The notes: a model not told the origin generated them from the sequence alone. Shown: positions 1 to 14,200, numbered from the stretch's first letter. The stretch: DNA of 64,000 bases from Apostichopus japonicus (GCF_037975245.1 NC_092569.1:20577001-20641000), one strand, 5' to 3'. Translations and numbers: made by a program.

Positions 1-2069
1 TGTCAACAAAGTAAAGCCAATGTAAATAATATTCACACTGGACGGGACATGTGGTGTACACAGTACATGTAAAGATATGCATTTATACAATACTGTATAC
101 TGTATGTAGCAAGATAGCTATTTATGGCAGAAATCTATCACTGTTCTATTCACTAAAGAGTTAACGTACAAACATACTGTGTGATATGGCCGTTGTAGCT
201 TGACACCTGCTCTTAATCGGTACAATTGACTGTAATCTTTGCCAGAGGGTAATTAATATGCAATATAAGTAGGTAACCACACACCTGATTATATATCGTA
301 TATGTAAGATACTGTTTATCTTAATACTGTTTTATACTATTATCTATGTAAGATACTGAATGGTTTGTTATTTACACTTCACATGGGATTGCATATAGTT
401 AGCAGTGTAGTAGCTCTGTACAGACATGTATGCATCGAATCAGTACTTGTAATTAACATTATAGTTACTCGTAGGTAGGCTTGCATGGTAAACCGGTTTA
501 GTACCAAAACCTGTTTTTGCCGACCCAATTTCGGTACTATTTTTTATTTAAGAAAACCGAAAAACGGCCAAAAAACGAAATGTGAATTGCAAATACTGGA
601 AAAACAAAGTTAAAGCTTCCATCCAACATTTGTTGACTTTGGTTTCTCCTATTTACTGTTCTTTTTGCAATATGAAAGTAAATTGCAACAAGAGAATGCT
701 ATTCTGCTAGACGACATCGTCAGCTACGATCGGCACACGCCATATACCAGTGCTTGAGTGTGGATAGCTACTGTAGGCCTATGTAACTTTAGGCTATGCA
801 GCCCATATACTGTATATGCGTGAATCAGTTAGGTGACCTTGTAGTGTTGAACTGACCTTGGTGGTCAATGTTAGTAGTTGTGAGAAGTGCACACTCAAAG
901 GACAAGATGCAGTTCAAAATAAATTGTTGTAGAGTCGTTGGTGCTATTTGTCATCATGTATTTGGCCTCGTTCTTGTATTCGGGGCAACTTGGAAACCTA
1001 CTGTACCCTAGTATATACTTTGCAAGATTTAGAAGGGGGTACCATACCTTTAACTAAAGAGCTTGATACACTCACAGTTTGAGTTTTGTATGTATACTTA
1101 TTTACCAGATAAATATTTACCAAAGAAGTTTACTTTGGACTCTATTTGTATTTATGAATGCTTTTTGCACCCATAGAAGTCTGCAGTACCATATATGGAA
1201 TGAGGAAGTATAAAAGCACAGCCGTACCACACTAGTAGTACAGTTCAACTCCTGCGGGTGGCCCTCAATCTCAAATAGTATTAAGAATGTCAATATAAAA
1301 GTACATTGTGCTTGGGGTTTAGTACCTCCAAACACTTTACTGTATATGTACTTGATTACAAAGGTTGCTTCACAGCCAGCTCAAATTAGGCAGTAAACAA
1401 TATTTGCAAAGTGAGTAAGGTTCATGGTACGATAGTCAAGTACAGAGAACCAGGTGTAAGAATATTAGGTCTATATTTATACATTATACAGTAACAATCA
1501 CACTGTATTAACCAGCTCCTATATAAAGCTTACAATGTATTATTGTAGCTGTGCCATACAGACAACTTATAGGATCTAGTTGAATGCATTTTAAGACCGG
1601 ATAGTGACCTTGAACTGTGACTAAAAATGTATATATACTGTTGGTCAAATGGTCAAACCAATCTGAAAGTTCTGCAAAGGGAAAGATCTTCGGGCTGAAG
1701 AGTAGGTCTTGCCATATTTTATTACAAGAAAAGACGACAAATTCTCTAGGCCGAAAGATAAATTCCAAGGCCAGGGAGAGGTGTCTAACTGTGGAGGGGG
1801 GGGGGGGGGAAATTGATTTTGAAGGGTACAATACTTAGCCCCTATTTCCATGACAAGGATACCAGATTTGAAGTTAAAATCAGAATGATTTTAAGGACTG
1901 TTGAATAACTGACCTTTCTGTGCTAAAATTGCAGTTGGAATGCCAAATCACGTCCCATCAAAGTGCTTCCACCGTGTTTTGTGTTATTGCAACATTGTCG
2001 GAAATACAGTACTACCTAAAATATCCAGACACTTTTAAAAAAAAATTGTCAATCCATCTTGACGCTCAT
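1..2069. other. Probable kinase intron or 3' region, no gene seen
   Basis: AT-rich sequence with frequent TACTGTA and GTACAGT words and a G-run near 1796-1810. No exon with coding similarity was recognised on either strand. The SH2 and kinase exons expected downstream of the SH3 on the minus strand were looked for here and not found. Confidence 0.4.
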
Positions 2070-2166
2070 TTAAAGGGTGTGAAGACTCGCGCAAAAAGAA
2101 ACGTCTAATGCTGGTAATTTGACCTAGTTTCGAATGAGGTGTAAGAGAAGTGTTAAACACCACCAT
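2070..2166. repeat. 97-bp dispersed repeat, copy 1
   Basis: The stretch beginning TTAAAGGGTGTGAAGACT and ending AACACCACCAT recurs at 13920-14016 with only a handful of mismatches. Sequence outside the shared block is unrelated, so this is a dispersed element, not a segmental duplication. It contains short palindromic parts (GGTGT...ACACC), but no terminal inverted repeat or target duplication is clear. Class unknown; a short SINE or MITE core is possible. Confidence 0.8.
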
Positions 2167-2623
2167 CGAACCCAGACAATACACACACAGCTTGCTACCG
2201 TCGGTAATTAAACACTAGTGTACAGTCAGTACATACAGCTGCGGTCAATACCCACAGCACAGTATACAAACAATACAGCGATGGACATCTCAGGTCCAGC
2301 TAAAGATACTGTAACAAGGTATCACATTTTATTACTTTCTGCATTTTGTAGCGACACAAACAAAACGTCACTTGCAGGCAACAGAAAGTTAACTTTTTCA
2401 GATGGCCGCACGCGGTTTGGGGCAAGTCTTCAATGCCTTTAAGAATAGAAAAGAAGAGGACATATCCACCAAAATCTGAAGAAATTAAAGAGTCAACTAA
2501 ATTCAGTTCTGTTTACTTCCAGTCCACCAAAACTTGTATCAACAAATGATTTAAATTTGTGTTACACCAATTATTTTTTAAATTATATGTTGTGGGGTGC
2601 AAAGTTACTGTATTGAACTAATT

Positions 2624-2990
2624 AAGCAGTAAGCATCTTGAGAATTACAGAACGAGTCTGCCCACTGAAATTTTGTGACTACAATAGGAACATCCCAAAG
2701 GAGGGGTTTCCCCCTGGGTATTAATACTCAATGACATGGTGACACAGAGATATAATTTGAGAGTCATCAAGCTTACAACATGTTGAGACTTCTGTTGACC
2801 TTTGACCTTCAGGCATAAGCAGTAAGCAACTTGAGAATTACAGTAGGAGTCTCCTTACTGAATATTTATCAGGTTTATACAAAATATGAGGACTTTGACA
2901 TCTGTTGCCCTTTGACCTTCACACATAAGAGTAGGGTTTTTGTACTCTGCAAGACAGATATCCACAAGCAGGTATCACATATATACAAAA
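2624..2990. repeat. Two-copy tandem repeat, period about 193 bp
   Basis: AAGCAGTAAGCATCTTGAGA at 2624 recurs as AAGCAGTAAGCAACTTGAGA at 2817. Later parts, including a TTTGACCTTCA segment, also recur at similar spacing. The block abuts the next tandem array. Confidence 0.65.
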
Positions 2991-3002
2991 CACACCTATA
3001 TC

Positions 3003-3365
3003 GTCAAGTATTTGGCACACAGGAACTTAGTGAAAATAGTGACCTTAAGTGGTACTGTAATGTAAACATACATGTCTACATTACAGGAACAAAGATGTCT
3101 TCTCCTCCACAAGGAACAAATAATACAAAATACCCCCTCAAACCAAAATATTGTCAAGCATGTGGCACACAGGAACTTATTAGTGACCTCAAGTGGCACT
3201 GCATGTATACATTACAGGAACAAAGGCATGTCTTCTCCCTCCCCAAGGAAAAAAAAAATACAAAATATCCCTCAAAACAAAATACTGTCAAGCATGTGGC
3301 ACCCACAGGAACTTATTATAAATGACCTTTTAAAAGTGGTACTGCATGTGTCCATTACTGGTTAA
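3003..3365. repeat. Tandem array, period about 140-150 bp, about 2.4 copies
   Basis: Segments beginning GTCAAG(T/C)AT(T/G)TGGCACACAGG occur at about 3003, 3151 and 3288. Each is followed by GTGACC, then a TACATTACAGGAACAAAG block and an AATACAAAATA block. Long reading frames on both strands here follow the repeat and do not look coding. Confidence 0.8.
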
Positions 3366-4177
3366 AGTTAAATGATGTCACCTTGGTATAATGGAGGGGA
3401 ATTACCTACAGTATAACAGATAAGATATAACTTACAGCCAAGTACAAACTGCTGGCGTATCAAAGGTCGCCTACGCTGATTAACTTTTGACGTTCACCTT
3501 CAGAGATTATCTTTAATAGAGACATAGCTGCAATCAATGTAATCATTGCTTTAAAGTTGCTGTCTTATCCCCTTTTGAGAAATTATCCTATTCCAGCTTT
3601 GACATTAAAATTAATCCACTATGCTCTTCATAGTTCACTGACTGGACTAGTCCATAGTTGATAAATTTGCAAACTTAAACAGAGAATTTTTTTTTTAAAT
3701 TTTCCTTTAACATAAGAAGGATGAAAAAGACCTCACTTTTTAGGCCAACAAAAGAGTTGAAAGATAAACTGCAATATTCTTAGTGGGTAGAGAGATTTGT
3801 GTGTGAGGGTACCATAACACCCAATTTCATTTCCTAGTGCATCCTGACTGATTCAGGTTTTTGTCTTTTGGTGTTGCTATTACACACAGAGGTAATGTTA
3901 GCAGGTACTGATATATGTACGCTGATGTGCTCCTTTAATTTGATGGTTCGTCCAAGCTCTGCTTATACATGCCAGAAGCATGAGAGTAGACATTGATCTA
4001 CCTTGGTCCAAGAATCAAACTAAAATTGTTATCCTGGCTTGTTTAAGAAAGTAACTTGGCAAGTACTTGTTTGACTAACAAGGATCAAACTCAACAGTTC
4101 AAAATCAGGCATAACAAAAGCAGTCAAATACCATTAACTGTATAGCAGTCACTGCCGAAGATTTCTTACAAAATGTG

Positions 4178-4492
4178 AATAATAATAATAACATTTGATT
4201 TTTATAAAGCGCTTTACACCAGCGATAGGTCTCAAAGCCCTTTCCAGACATTATATTACCCCTGGTCAATCATAACATGTCCCAGAGACAATCCCTCCAG
4301 TTGGCAGCAGTTATATACTGTGCCCAATGACAAGTTACCTCACAGGTACCCATTTAACCCCTGGGTGGAGAGAGGCAAGTGATATAAAGCATCTTGCCCA
4401 AGGACACAACGCAATGAACTAGGCAGGAATCGAACCAGCAATCCATGGATCACAAGTCCGACGCCTTAGCCAATTGGCCACCACGCTCTGTT
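4178..4492 (-). mobile_element. tRNA-derived SINE with (ATT)n tail
   Basis: On the minus strand the element starts near 4492 with a tRNA-like head. It has an A-box-like TGGCCAATTGG (complement of 4470-4480) and a perfect B box GGTTCGATTCC (complement of 4426-4436), the internal RNA polymerase III promoter of tRNA-derived SINEs. A body of about 200 bp follows and ends in AAAGCGCTTTATAAA and a TTATTATTATT tail (4178-4193). It lies in the kinase gene region, in the same orientation as the kinase. Confidence 0.85.
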
Positions 4493-5154
4493 GATGTGGG
4501 TAGGTTCATCTAGATACATACATGCTGTACAGTATCATCCAATAGTCGCAGTTCCTTTTCCCCTAAAGCTTCACTTAGAGTTAGTTAGCAGCAATAAACA
4601 CAGGTCTGAAACTCTCACACTCTTTGTCTACCACAGATAGACGTTTCCCAAAGAATTGAATGGTTAGGGGATTTACGAGCACTGACACTAACCTGTCTCA
4701 GATATATATCCACTTTCCAGTCTACTGTACCTAGATGACACATAACATGTCTCTCACCACTGGGCTCCATGTATTGCGCCTTGGGGACCCAGCCCACCCC
4801 CCTCCCCACACCCTCTTCTCTTTCAGGATCAACCAATCAGAATCAGAAGATATGTTGATTGGAGGCAGGTACGGGAGAAGCGAAGTAAACTCAAACAACA
4901 TAGTAGCAGGGAATGCTTAAAGACAGAGCTACAAAGTCATCATGGTGACTTGAACTAGTTTGTACCCATCCAATAACTAGTTTGCTGCAACATTGTCATT
5001 GTGAGCAATGTGTTGAGATCGAGGCAGACCGTACAATCATCGCTGTGAATTTATACTCATGCATGTCTCCTTGGCTGGAGTCTTTCAGTAAACTTCAGTT
5101 GTTAGGAATTGCTCCTGAAGACTCTAGATTTGACCTGCATAAATATATACTTAC

Positions 5155-5250
5155 TCTTCAGCATCCATAGATTTGATGGGTGCAACATAGTTACTAGGAA
5201 TGTAGCCTTCATGGTTGGTTGTCAATGATTTGGCCACCCACCAGTCACCA
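5155..5250 (-). CDS. Src-family kinase SH3 exon, second half
   Basis: A 96-nt exon with acceptor TTTGCTACAG and donor GAAGA/GTAAGT. It encodes [20 protein letters not shown], then YVAP and an acidic end (DAEE). These match the ligand-binding face and C-terminal strand of Src-type SH3 domains, including the paired Trp and the SNY signature. It ends where vertebrate genes splice to the SH2 domain (EE/W). Confidence 0.92.
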
Positions 5251-8200
5251 CTGTAGCAAAATGAAAAAAAATAGAAGACATTCTTCTCAATTATAAATGA
5301 AACATTAATGTAATTATAATGTGACTGCCAACCTGTACATCCCTCAGGGGAATACTTTCAGAAGTATCTGCATTTCAGCAATGTAACATTATTTCACTTT
5401 ACATATGGATTTTATTTTCCAATTACTTGCTGCACCGTTCAGTAATCCTCTCTCACCCAGAAAGGTTCAATAAAGCTGGTTCTTGATGGTGCATTACAAA
5501 TGTTCATTATTATTATTACAGTAGTACTACTTTTGTCAGCTGGGGAACACACAGCATTTAATAGCGTTGTGAGGTAGTGCAAATTTCACACAACCGGTAG
5601 TGTTGCAACATGAATCCCGGTATCGTAACGACTACCGGGATGTTCCTCAACATTTCATCTATATATAGTTCAAAGCACTTAATTACGAGACTGTCAATGT
5701 CATTCATTCAATGGCTTGGCTAGCTAGGCCAACTACATACTCTCACACGCACGTTTATCAAGGAAGACATCCAAAATGACACGCTTTATTAGGGCCTATA
5801 TATTTTAACATACCCTTTCAATAAGCAAAAACATAAACCTTGGAAAAAAGCACCGCACACCATCCTCCATTCATACTCGACGCACAATGTTAGATTAACA
5901 TATATTCGTACGTGGACAAAACCTGTAATCCGTACACAAACAGAAATTGGGGATTCCCCACTATTCCCTGATATTGGAATTGGGCAACCCTTCAAGTTCA
6001 AAAGTTCACACTGAAAAGTTTTCAACTATCAAAAGGTCACCGCGTATTTGGAACTTCAGACAAGAAGAATGTAACAAAGGTCTATGTAAATACCGGATTA
6101 TAAACTACAGTATATATACATGAGAATAGTACTGAATTATTTATATCGTTAACCGGCTGTTGTTTTCTCCAGAAAATATACTTTTAATTTATAAGTACAA
6201 TATCCATCTCGTAAGACGAAATGTAACAGGACCGTAAAAATACTCAAAAAGTTATCTCTTCTTTGGAAGTCCTTGCGCATTCCTCCATCTTGAAAGAACC
6301 CATGTGAAACACTTCCTGGGACTTTTAAAAAGCACCATTCTGTGATTGTGCTCAATTTAACTTATGATCACACTGAAGACGACCTTGTAGTAGACGTCAG
6401 TAATTACAGAAAATAATTGGTAACATCTTTGAGTCCACGGCGTGAAATCGATCATACTTTACCTGTCATCGACGATGTGAAGAGTTTCGCCTTTTCTGAA
6501 TGTGAGATCACCTTCTGTCCGAGCATTGTAATCGAAGAGAGCTGTGCACAGTTTACGTGTGTCTTCTGCAAAATAGAAAGGTCAACGAAGGTCATATCCA
6601 TAAACTTTTGCAACTTTTCTGAAAATCGGTTTGACGATAATGATATAGATCATGATAACTACAGTGCTGTGTAAAACGTTGGGTATAAAAATGCCACTGA
6701 GTTTTTTGGGGTCTAATTTCAATCACAACATTTTTTTAAATCCCCCTTTGGCAAAACTACTTGTTATGATAATAATAAGAATCCTGGAGTCATATAACTT
6801 TTGCTAAGTACTGCTCAGGGAACAAGTGACAGTCGTTCACATTCCTACTATAACCGTCATGAAACATTCATCATTCATGAACACTCGTCTCGTAGCTGAA
6901 TTAACACTGTACTGTACATGCTCATCACAGGAACATGTCGTTTGACATTGCCTTGGCCTATCGGTTTTATGTGTCAGTAAATACAGTTTTGTGCAGTTTA
7001 GTACGCACTGTGTGTTATGCTCATGATCCATACATGTAATTAACACATCAATCTTCTCCAAAATATAAATTATTTACCTAATTAAATTGCATCTTTTCCA
7101 ACTTACACAAGCAATGCTCCTTTTTGAATCACAAGTTTTTAATTTAAATGTTTTTCTTGGTGTTTTTTTTTTTATAGTGGTACTGTACATAACTGTGTAC
7201 TTAATGGTTTTGGTGCTGTACATCTGTTAAGGAACAGCACTGCACCACAGAGTTATATTGACCTAAACTTCCTTGTTGAAGTACAACGATAGATAATGTA
7301 TTTTTGTACTTTGATAAAGTACTGTATTTCAAGTGAAACACCATTTTGCCAACAACTTCCTTATTATGAAGTTGATCCAAAGCCTCAGGAGTCAAACTTG
7401 ACACCAATAGTAATGAACGTACAGTACAGTAGAACCGGACCAGTCTAGTGTGCACTGTACATGCATGATACTATAGGTGTGCAAGCGGTAAAGTTTTAAA
7501 AAATGTATAGATGTTCAGAAAAAAAAAAAGGTTTATGTGATGGTTTGATAACTGATAACTCGGTCAATTCAGGGCACATTAATCTCTGGGAATAAATTTA
7601 GTGTTGAAATTTTGTATATATATGTATAGTACTTTATTCAGACTTTTTGAAGGCTCTCAAACTCGTCCTAGGTCAAATTGTATGGTGACTGTCTGCAGAC
7701 ACTGCTATGTACACATCTTTGTGGAATGGCGGATTGCCCATTTAGCATCGCATTTTGCAATGGGATATGATATATTGGTGTGGCGGGACGAAATGACAAA
7801 TTTCATGAATTAATTGATGGACGTGGTACATTGGGCTTTAAAGTAATATCAAAAGTACAGTGCTGGGGTAAAAATATAATTTACTTTTTATTAATAAAAG
7901 ATAACAAGATCAACTATTTTTCTGTTTGTGATGAAATGATTATCATTCACCATAATTCCCTAGCAAGGATACTGTACATCAATATACTGTATGGTAATGA
8001 CCATGCACATGGCGGTCCAACCGAATGTCGGTGACTGGAAATGTTCACAAAATTTCCACATTAGAGCTCTAGTAAGTTTCTTACTGTAGTTACAGTATAG
8101 CCTTAGTGTAGGTGTCAATGCTTCATACTGTACATGTGTACTAAATTAACTAGTCCAACAGCTCATTGAACTACATGTTGATAACAAACTTCTGTATGGG

Positions 8201-11200
8201 GGGTGCCCTCTAAAGGGAGTCGCAAAATCGTTTCTGTACGGTGGGATGCAGGATTTTTTCCAGTAAGTCAGTAAACAGGCTAGTTTTCAGTTTTCAGAGC
8301 TTGCAGACAGCAGAGCGATTCATTTTATTAAGGCCAACATCCAAACTACCTCTATTGCTTTGATTAAAGTTCTTAGCATTGATTCTGACGGTTGGGAGAC
8401 TGGTGGGTCGTGGCTCAGTCCTCATGGAAGAACCTGGGTTGTGTGCAACCTACTGTACAAGTTTGCTGAGAGCTGCCCTGCATGGTAACAGAGCTATACT
8501 AACTAGATTTCTGCTGTGCATCCCAAGTATGACTAGAACTGCATTTGACTGCAAATACACAGCATTGTAGTGTGCGTAGATGTGCTTGCAGTATTAGATA
8601 GAACATTTCGGTTGTTAATGACCGGTGTTATTTTTTGGGCGGACAACACACCAGGGATTATAATCATGTAGGTACCTAAAAGTGAGGGCGCTTGTGAACG
8701 CCGTGACAGGCTCAGAATAAGTTGGCTACGCAGCTACCCAGAACTGAAACTGCAAATGTACAGAGACTATATGAAACTTAGAGTTTCAACATCCAGTCAT
8801 GTATAGGTATCGTTCACTTTGCCAGTACAGGTAATGCCAATATTGTGGCGCTCATACGCCCTACAATAAAATTAGACAGTTTGTACTATGTACTGTACTG
8901 TTCATGTACAGTCAATATTTACAGAACTTTAGTGTTAAAATTTTGTGTACATAGCAGGTTTATGGGTTCTGAAGTTCCTCTTTTGAAATAGCACTATGGT
9001 TTCTGCTTGCAAAAACTAGATATGCATCTTAATACTTCCAGGTACAGTATACTGTACGCAAACTTAAATGCACGCTTTTGCAATACTGTAGCATTTTGCT
9101 ATTCGATACCGGATAAATTACAGTATGTTCATGATCATGTACAGTATGTACATGAATGTGAAGTACTGAACAGTACTTGGGGCAATTAATATACTAGAAA
9201 ATATGAGAACTACTTTGATTGATTTCAAGCCTGGCATTTGAAATGGCTCCTTCCTTATAACTGGCCTGCAGTGCCTATGGTGTGGGTCCTTGCTGACATT
9301 AACATGTCTACTGCCTGTATGGTACTGCACCTACTGTACATCCATACAGTACATGTGCTGTAAGCTTACTGTGCACCACTGGCATTGCAGGAACTAGTAC
9401 ACACTGTATACAGACTTAGTAAATTTATGTATTTTATCAAGAGTAAGCTTTGTCAATTGCCATCCTGTTCAATGTTAAAGTCTGTAAAATGATCAAGTTG
9501 TGCTACGTACAAGGGGTTGATACTAGTCTTTTCATAAGTACAGTACAACCTTGGTGTTGACTGTACCTAATGCTGTAGCCCTTCAAATTATTGAACTGTG
9601 CAATGTATTGTCAGGTTTCTATTGTTCTGCAGTCCTTATTGTTCACATCTCAGAATAAAGTGTTTGTCCCTTGCTATGTAAGGCAGCAGGCACTGTATAA
9701 ACACTGTACATATATGACACACTGCCCCTAGACTGTAAGTTTCTGAATATTATATCTTTCAAAATTCCAAGTATACAGTGGATTGGTAAATAGAGTTAGA
9801 ATACAGTAGGTACAGTAAACTGCTGGTCCTACAGTATTTTTCTATAACACATTTTGCGATTGAAACAAATTTGCCTCTGGTGTTCTTTCTCTCTAGTTTA
9901 TGTACTGTAGGGAAAGGGACAAACATGTCTACAATTGTTGTTACACCCTTTTGCACCAACTTTAGGCGTGAAGTAGTGTGTGTGTGTGGAATGTATGAAT
10001 GGTGACAAAAAGTTCTCTTAAATTATTAAAATTGTTCCAATGTTCATACGTTCACAAGCAGTATTAATACTATTTTAGCCTTTGAAGAAGATCCTGCTAG
10101 GATCGAAATGTCAGGCCAACTTACTTTTACACATTCTCTTACACAGGCTCTCTAGTGAATCTAGGCAGTTTGCAAACAGTTTCATTTGTATTTAGTTTAA
10201 ATACTACACAGTGAACCTGTAGGAGAATGATGCATGGACCTAACCATTTCTAAGCCTAATATACTCAAAATAGCGAAATCAATACCAATCAATACCATGG
10301 ACAGCTTTACAATGCTGTTGCCTATGTCTACCACAGAGCAATAAACAGTGATGAAAATGACAACTTTTGTTTTTGCGTCCTGGCATTGTTTTGTAGGTTA
10401 CTGAATCACAGTATCTGGCATCAAGTTTATTACATTGCTATGCACTAGTGTTACCTACTGTGAAGTTTTGCCTGAAATTATGTGCAGTACATTTAAGTTA
10501 TGAAAGGTACACTAAAGCCTGTAAACTGTGCACATTAAACCTGGCTCAAAATTTAAGCCATGATCGAACAGTATTTAATATACAAATTACCAGTATTTTA
10601 ATATTTTCTGTACATGTAGTGCAATGTATGTACTTAGTTGGACATTAAAAGAGCATCAACTGTTTACAAGCCAAGTTAAACATAGTTACAGAATTATAGT
10701 CAAAACATGGAAATGCCAAAACAGTTGCACATACAGGTATATCTATTGACTATGGTCAATAGTCCAGGGTCCATTGTTTTCTACAATACTTATAGACTGT
10801 ACACTACCAGTTACATAGCTATCCATTTATTGCATTGCAAATATGCTACAGTAACTGTATGCAAACTTACTGTATGTGGGTCAGATCCAAAACCTCTGCC
10901 AATGTTATGGACGGAATTCACAGAGATAAAGTCCCATCAAAAATAGTGTGAGAGTTAGTATTTGGTGAGGTATGCATGATTGATCTAAGTTGGGATACCT
11001 CTACCATATTATGGAAAAAAATTAATTGGGTGGTGCAATATTAGTCTGAATATGCAAATTAGGTGTTCGTTATGGACGGAATCAGAAAAATGATCAATTC
11101 CCACCAACCTTCATAGTGGGTCAAAACTCTGTGAAGTGTTCAGGATTTCAAAGTTTAAGGTACTTTACATCACAGGCCTGGTACCTAAGCTTTATCATAC

Positions 11201-14200
11201 TCCTACTCATAATCTTCAATGTACCTCCATTAACCCACTACCCCAAACCAAAATTCTGTGTTATGGACGGAATGTACAACGTTATGGACGGAAGGTTTCG
11301 TCCTGATTTAGGATCAACTCTTGAATTGTGAAGTGTGTGTTATAAGTTAATACTTATGGCCAATATGTGTAATAATATCAAATAAAATTGAATTTATTAC
11401 AAGAAGGGAAAGAGCTAGACCTGAAATAGGAATTGTTATGGACAGAATGTTATGGACGGAAAGTATTGAATTAGCCTAAAATGAATTGCTATAGCACATG
11501 AAAAGTTTCACTCTTGCTGAAGGTACTCATCAGGTGGCTTTCAGCACTATAAGCAGAGGCTGTCAGTACTTTTCCCATTTGTTTTTTTCACTTTTGTGGC
11601 TTCACCTCCTTCAAACAATGCCAATGAAATCAAAGTTTCACCAGTCTGCAAAACTTGTATGAAAGAAAACAACACATGCAAATATTTTTTATTTTTTAAT
11701 TCAAAACACTTTCAGCTGTAACAAGATGAACCTTATTGTTCATAAAAAAATTAAACCTTGGACCTGTACATGGACAGCAATAGCCCTCTTTTAAACAAGG
11801 TCATGAACGAGAACATCAGTAAACTTTCAACACTTTAACATTACCACAAAAACTGTGGACATGGGAAGCCTGTATGGTTGAACAGTCATGAAAATTTGAA
11901 ATAGACTTTTCAATCTCAACAAAATACATTGATTCATGTTTGTCAAAATTTTCCGTCACCATCACGGCTCACAATCTCTTTGAAACTTGTCAGTGAATAT
12001 ATTCAATCACCTTTGTTGCAATTCCCACTTTGCTACTTGAAATTGGGAGGACAGGCTGTTCTAGTTTCCCCATGATCATTCCTAGTGGGATCCAAGATTT
12101 GTCTTCAGGTGATGGCCAGAAGAAAGTATTGGTAGGGCCCTTAGGGTGTAGGAAGGAGACATAGACATCATTATTGTCAACTGATATTTGGTCCACCTTT
12201 TCCAACCACCAGTCTCCTTCATACACAAAAACCACATTGCATGAGGATGACAACTTGGATTAGGGTCATTCCGTGTCAAATCACGGATGGCTGTTGCTGC
12301 ACCCTCTCTAAAAATTCCCAAATGTTTTGTATGATTGGACCATCATGAATATTCTGAAAATTTCAGTTGCATTGCTTTACAATTGGCCGATTTATCACAC
12401 TTTGAAATTCCGCAATTTGTCGCCACCATGGCATTTTCTTGACTTTTGAGGTCTCATTTCTCAGCAATTAAACATTCTACTACCTTTCTATTACAGATGC
12501 CTATAGAGTCTATCCCATAGAATAGGAAAATAAAAAATTAGGCTACAAAAATTTTGTCTTGTGGAGTTAGGTCAACTTAAAAGTGTCAAAATATTCAATT
12601 TTTGTACTTTTCACTAAAAAATGTGCTACTTTTAGTGATGAATTGCTCCTAAACCATTGCTTCAGGGTACTTGATTCTTTCAGAGGTTATTATGTCTGGT
12701 ACAACCATTATAAAATCATGATTACAATGCTTTCCTATGATATGTAAACTTGCAAGTTGTGCAACTCTAAAGTTGCTATTTCATGCTGCGATTCAGCATG
12801 AGGCATGATTCAGCATGAGGCATGAGTTTTGATGCCAAATTTTTACCAAAGTAACCATGTTAGAGCTGTCAGGGATTTATACTTTAATTTTAAGTATCAA
12901 GTTCTTACACCTAAACAAATTTCAGGGTTCTAGCTGTTCTCAATAATAATTTATGAAGTTGTTAAGCTGCTCCGATGTACAAAAGAGGTCATCTTTGACG
13001 GCCAATAACTCAAAAACGCGTCATGGTGAAAAAATCTGATAATTTTTTCTGGAAGAGATATAGTACAACCCTGTTTGTACAAACAATTTCAGGAGGGTGC
13101 TTGCCTTATTTTGAAATGAAATATCCTCAAAGTTTTGGATTTTTACAATAATATCTTCTATTCTTTTTTTTTTAATTTAGGGAAAACATCACCTGAAAGC
13201 CTAGAAAAATACTGTAATGTACAGTACATGTAAAAAAAGGTCACATTGGATGTCTTTGATTTAACTTATTAAAAAACATTCTGCATAGTTTCTCCAAAGA
13301 TAGTAATTTCCATCCATAACATTCACATTCCGTCCGTAACGTTTTCCTAATTCCATCCATAACACAGATGTTTCACTGAACCCCAGTTTATCTATGTGCA
13401 AGAATCTGGTAATTTTTCACTTCATCCTTAATGGCATTGATAACCTTCAGAAGATTACATGCAAATTTTATCACTGAAGTGAACTTTAAAATTGCCAGGA
13501 GATTAATGACATCAGGTAGCGTTATGGACGGAAATAATGATTTTCTTCTCGATTAGCATCTTAATTAGGGATGCCCTACTTAATTTTTCCAAAAACTATT
13601 TTGGAGAGATCAGTACCATAAACAATTATTCAGGTGCAGATTCCTGTGAATTCCATCATTCCTTGCACAAATTTGCACAAGTTCAGTGGCACAAATTGCT
13701 GTTTCCGTCCATAACGCTGGCTTAAGTGCATTGTCGATATAATTAAGCAGTACTCGTTAACAAAGAAACATACAAATTTAATTTTTTTGCCAAGCAAGCT
13801 TAAATTGTTCTTCTTTTGGACAAAACTATCAAAATTGATAACTATGATCATCTAAATTTTAGCCCTGAGGTTGACAGGTTTTGGATCTGACCCATGTATA
13901 GCTGACCATGCAAACTGTGTTAAAGGGTGTGAAGACTCACACAAAAAGAAACGTCTAATGCCGGTAATTTGACCTAGTTTCGAATGAGGTGTACCAGAAG
14001 TGTTAAACACCACCAATGTGATCACCAAGCAAAAAAAAAATTGAATACCAGCGCTGTATGTATGTTTAAAGTCTGCACATGTACTAGTTAATTGAATATA
14101 TAGCTTGTCCAGAGAACTTACTCTTTAAATAAAGTGCATAAACACATAACAGCATACACAGTTAGCAAAATTTATACCTTTAAACTTCTTTCTTCATCAG

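Larger units (their letters stand above)
10877..13894. mobile_element. DNA transposon with 19-bp TIRs and GTTATGGACGGAA subterminal repeats
   Basis: The left end TGGGTCAGATCCAAAACCT (10877-10895) is the exact reverse complement of the right end (13876-13894). Flanks are TGTATG on the left (10871-10876) and TGTATA on the right (13895-13900), a possible 5-6 bp target duplication with one mismatch. A 13-mer close to GTTATGGACGGAA occurs in direct orientation at 10904, 11070, 11260, 11281, 11435 and 11449, and again at 13521. It occurs inverted at 13308, 13328, 13351 and 13703. Such subterminal arrays commonly bind transposase. No intact transposase is present, so this copy is non-autonomous or decayed. 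The superfamily was not recognised. Confidence 0.85.

Noticed and set aside
2831..3365. Overlapping frames of 97 and 164 codons
   Set aside because: They follow the tandem repeat at 3003-3365; no domain, and alternative frames are equally open.
12082..12253. GDWWLEKV as an alternative SH3 exon
   Set aside because: The following residues (FLHPKGP...FWP...SWIP) do not fit an SH3 domain, and it lies inside a transposon.
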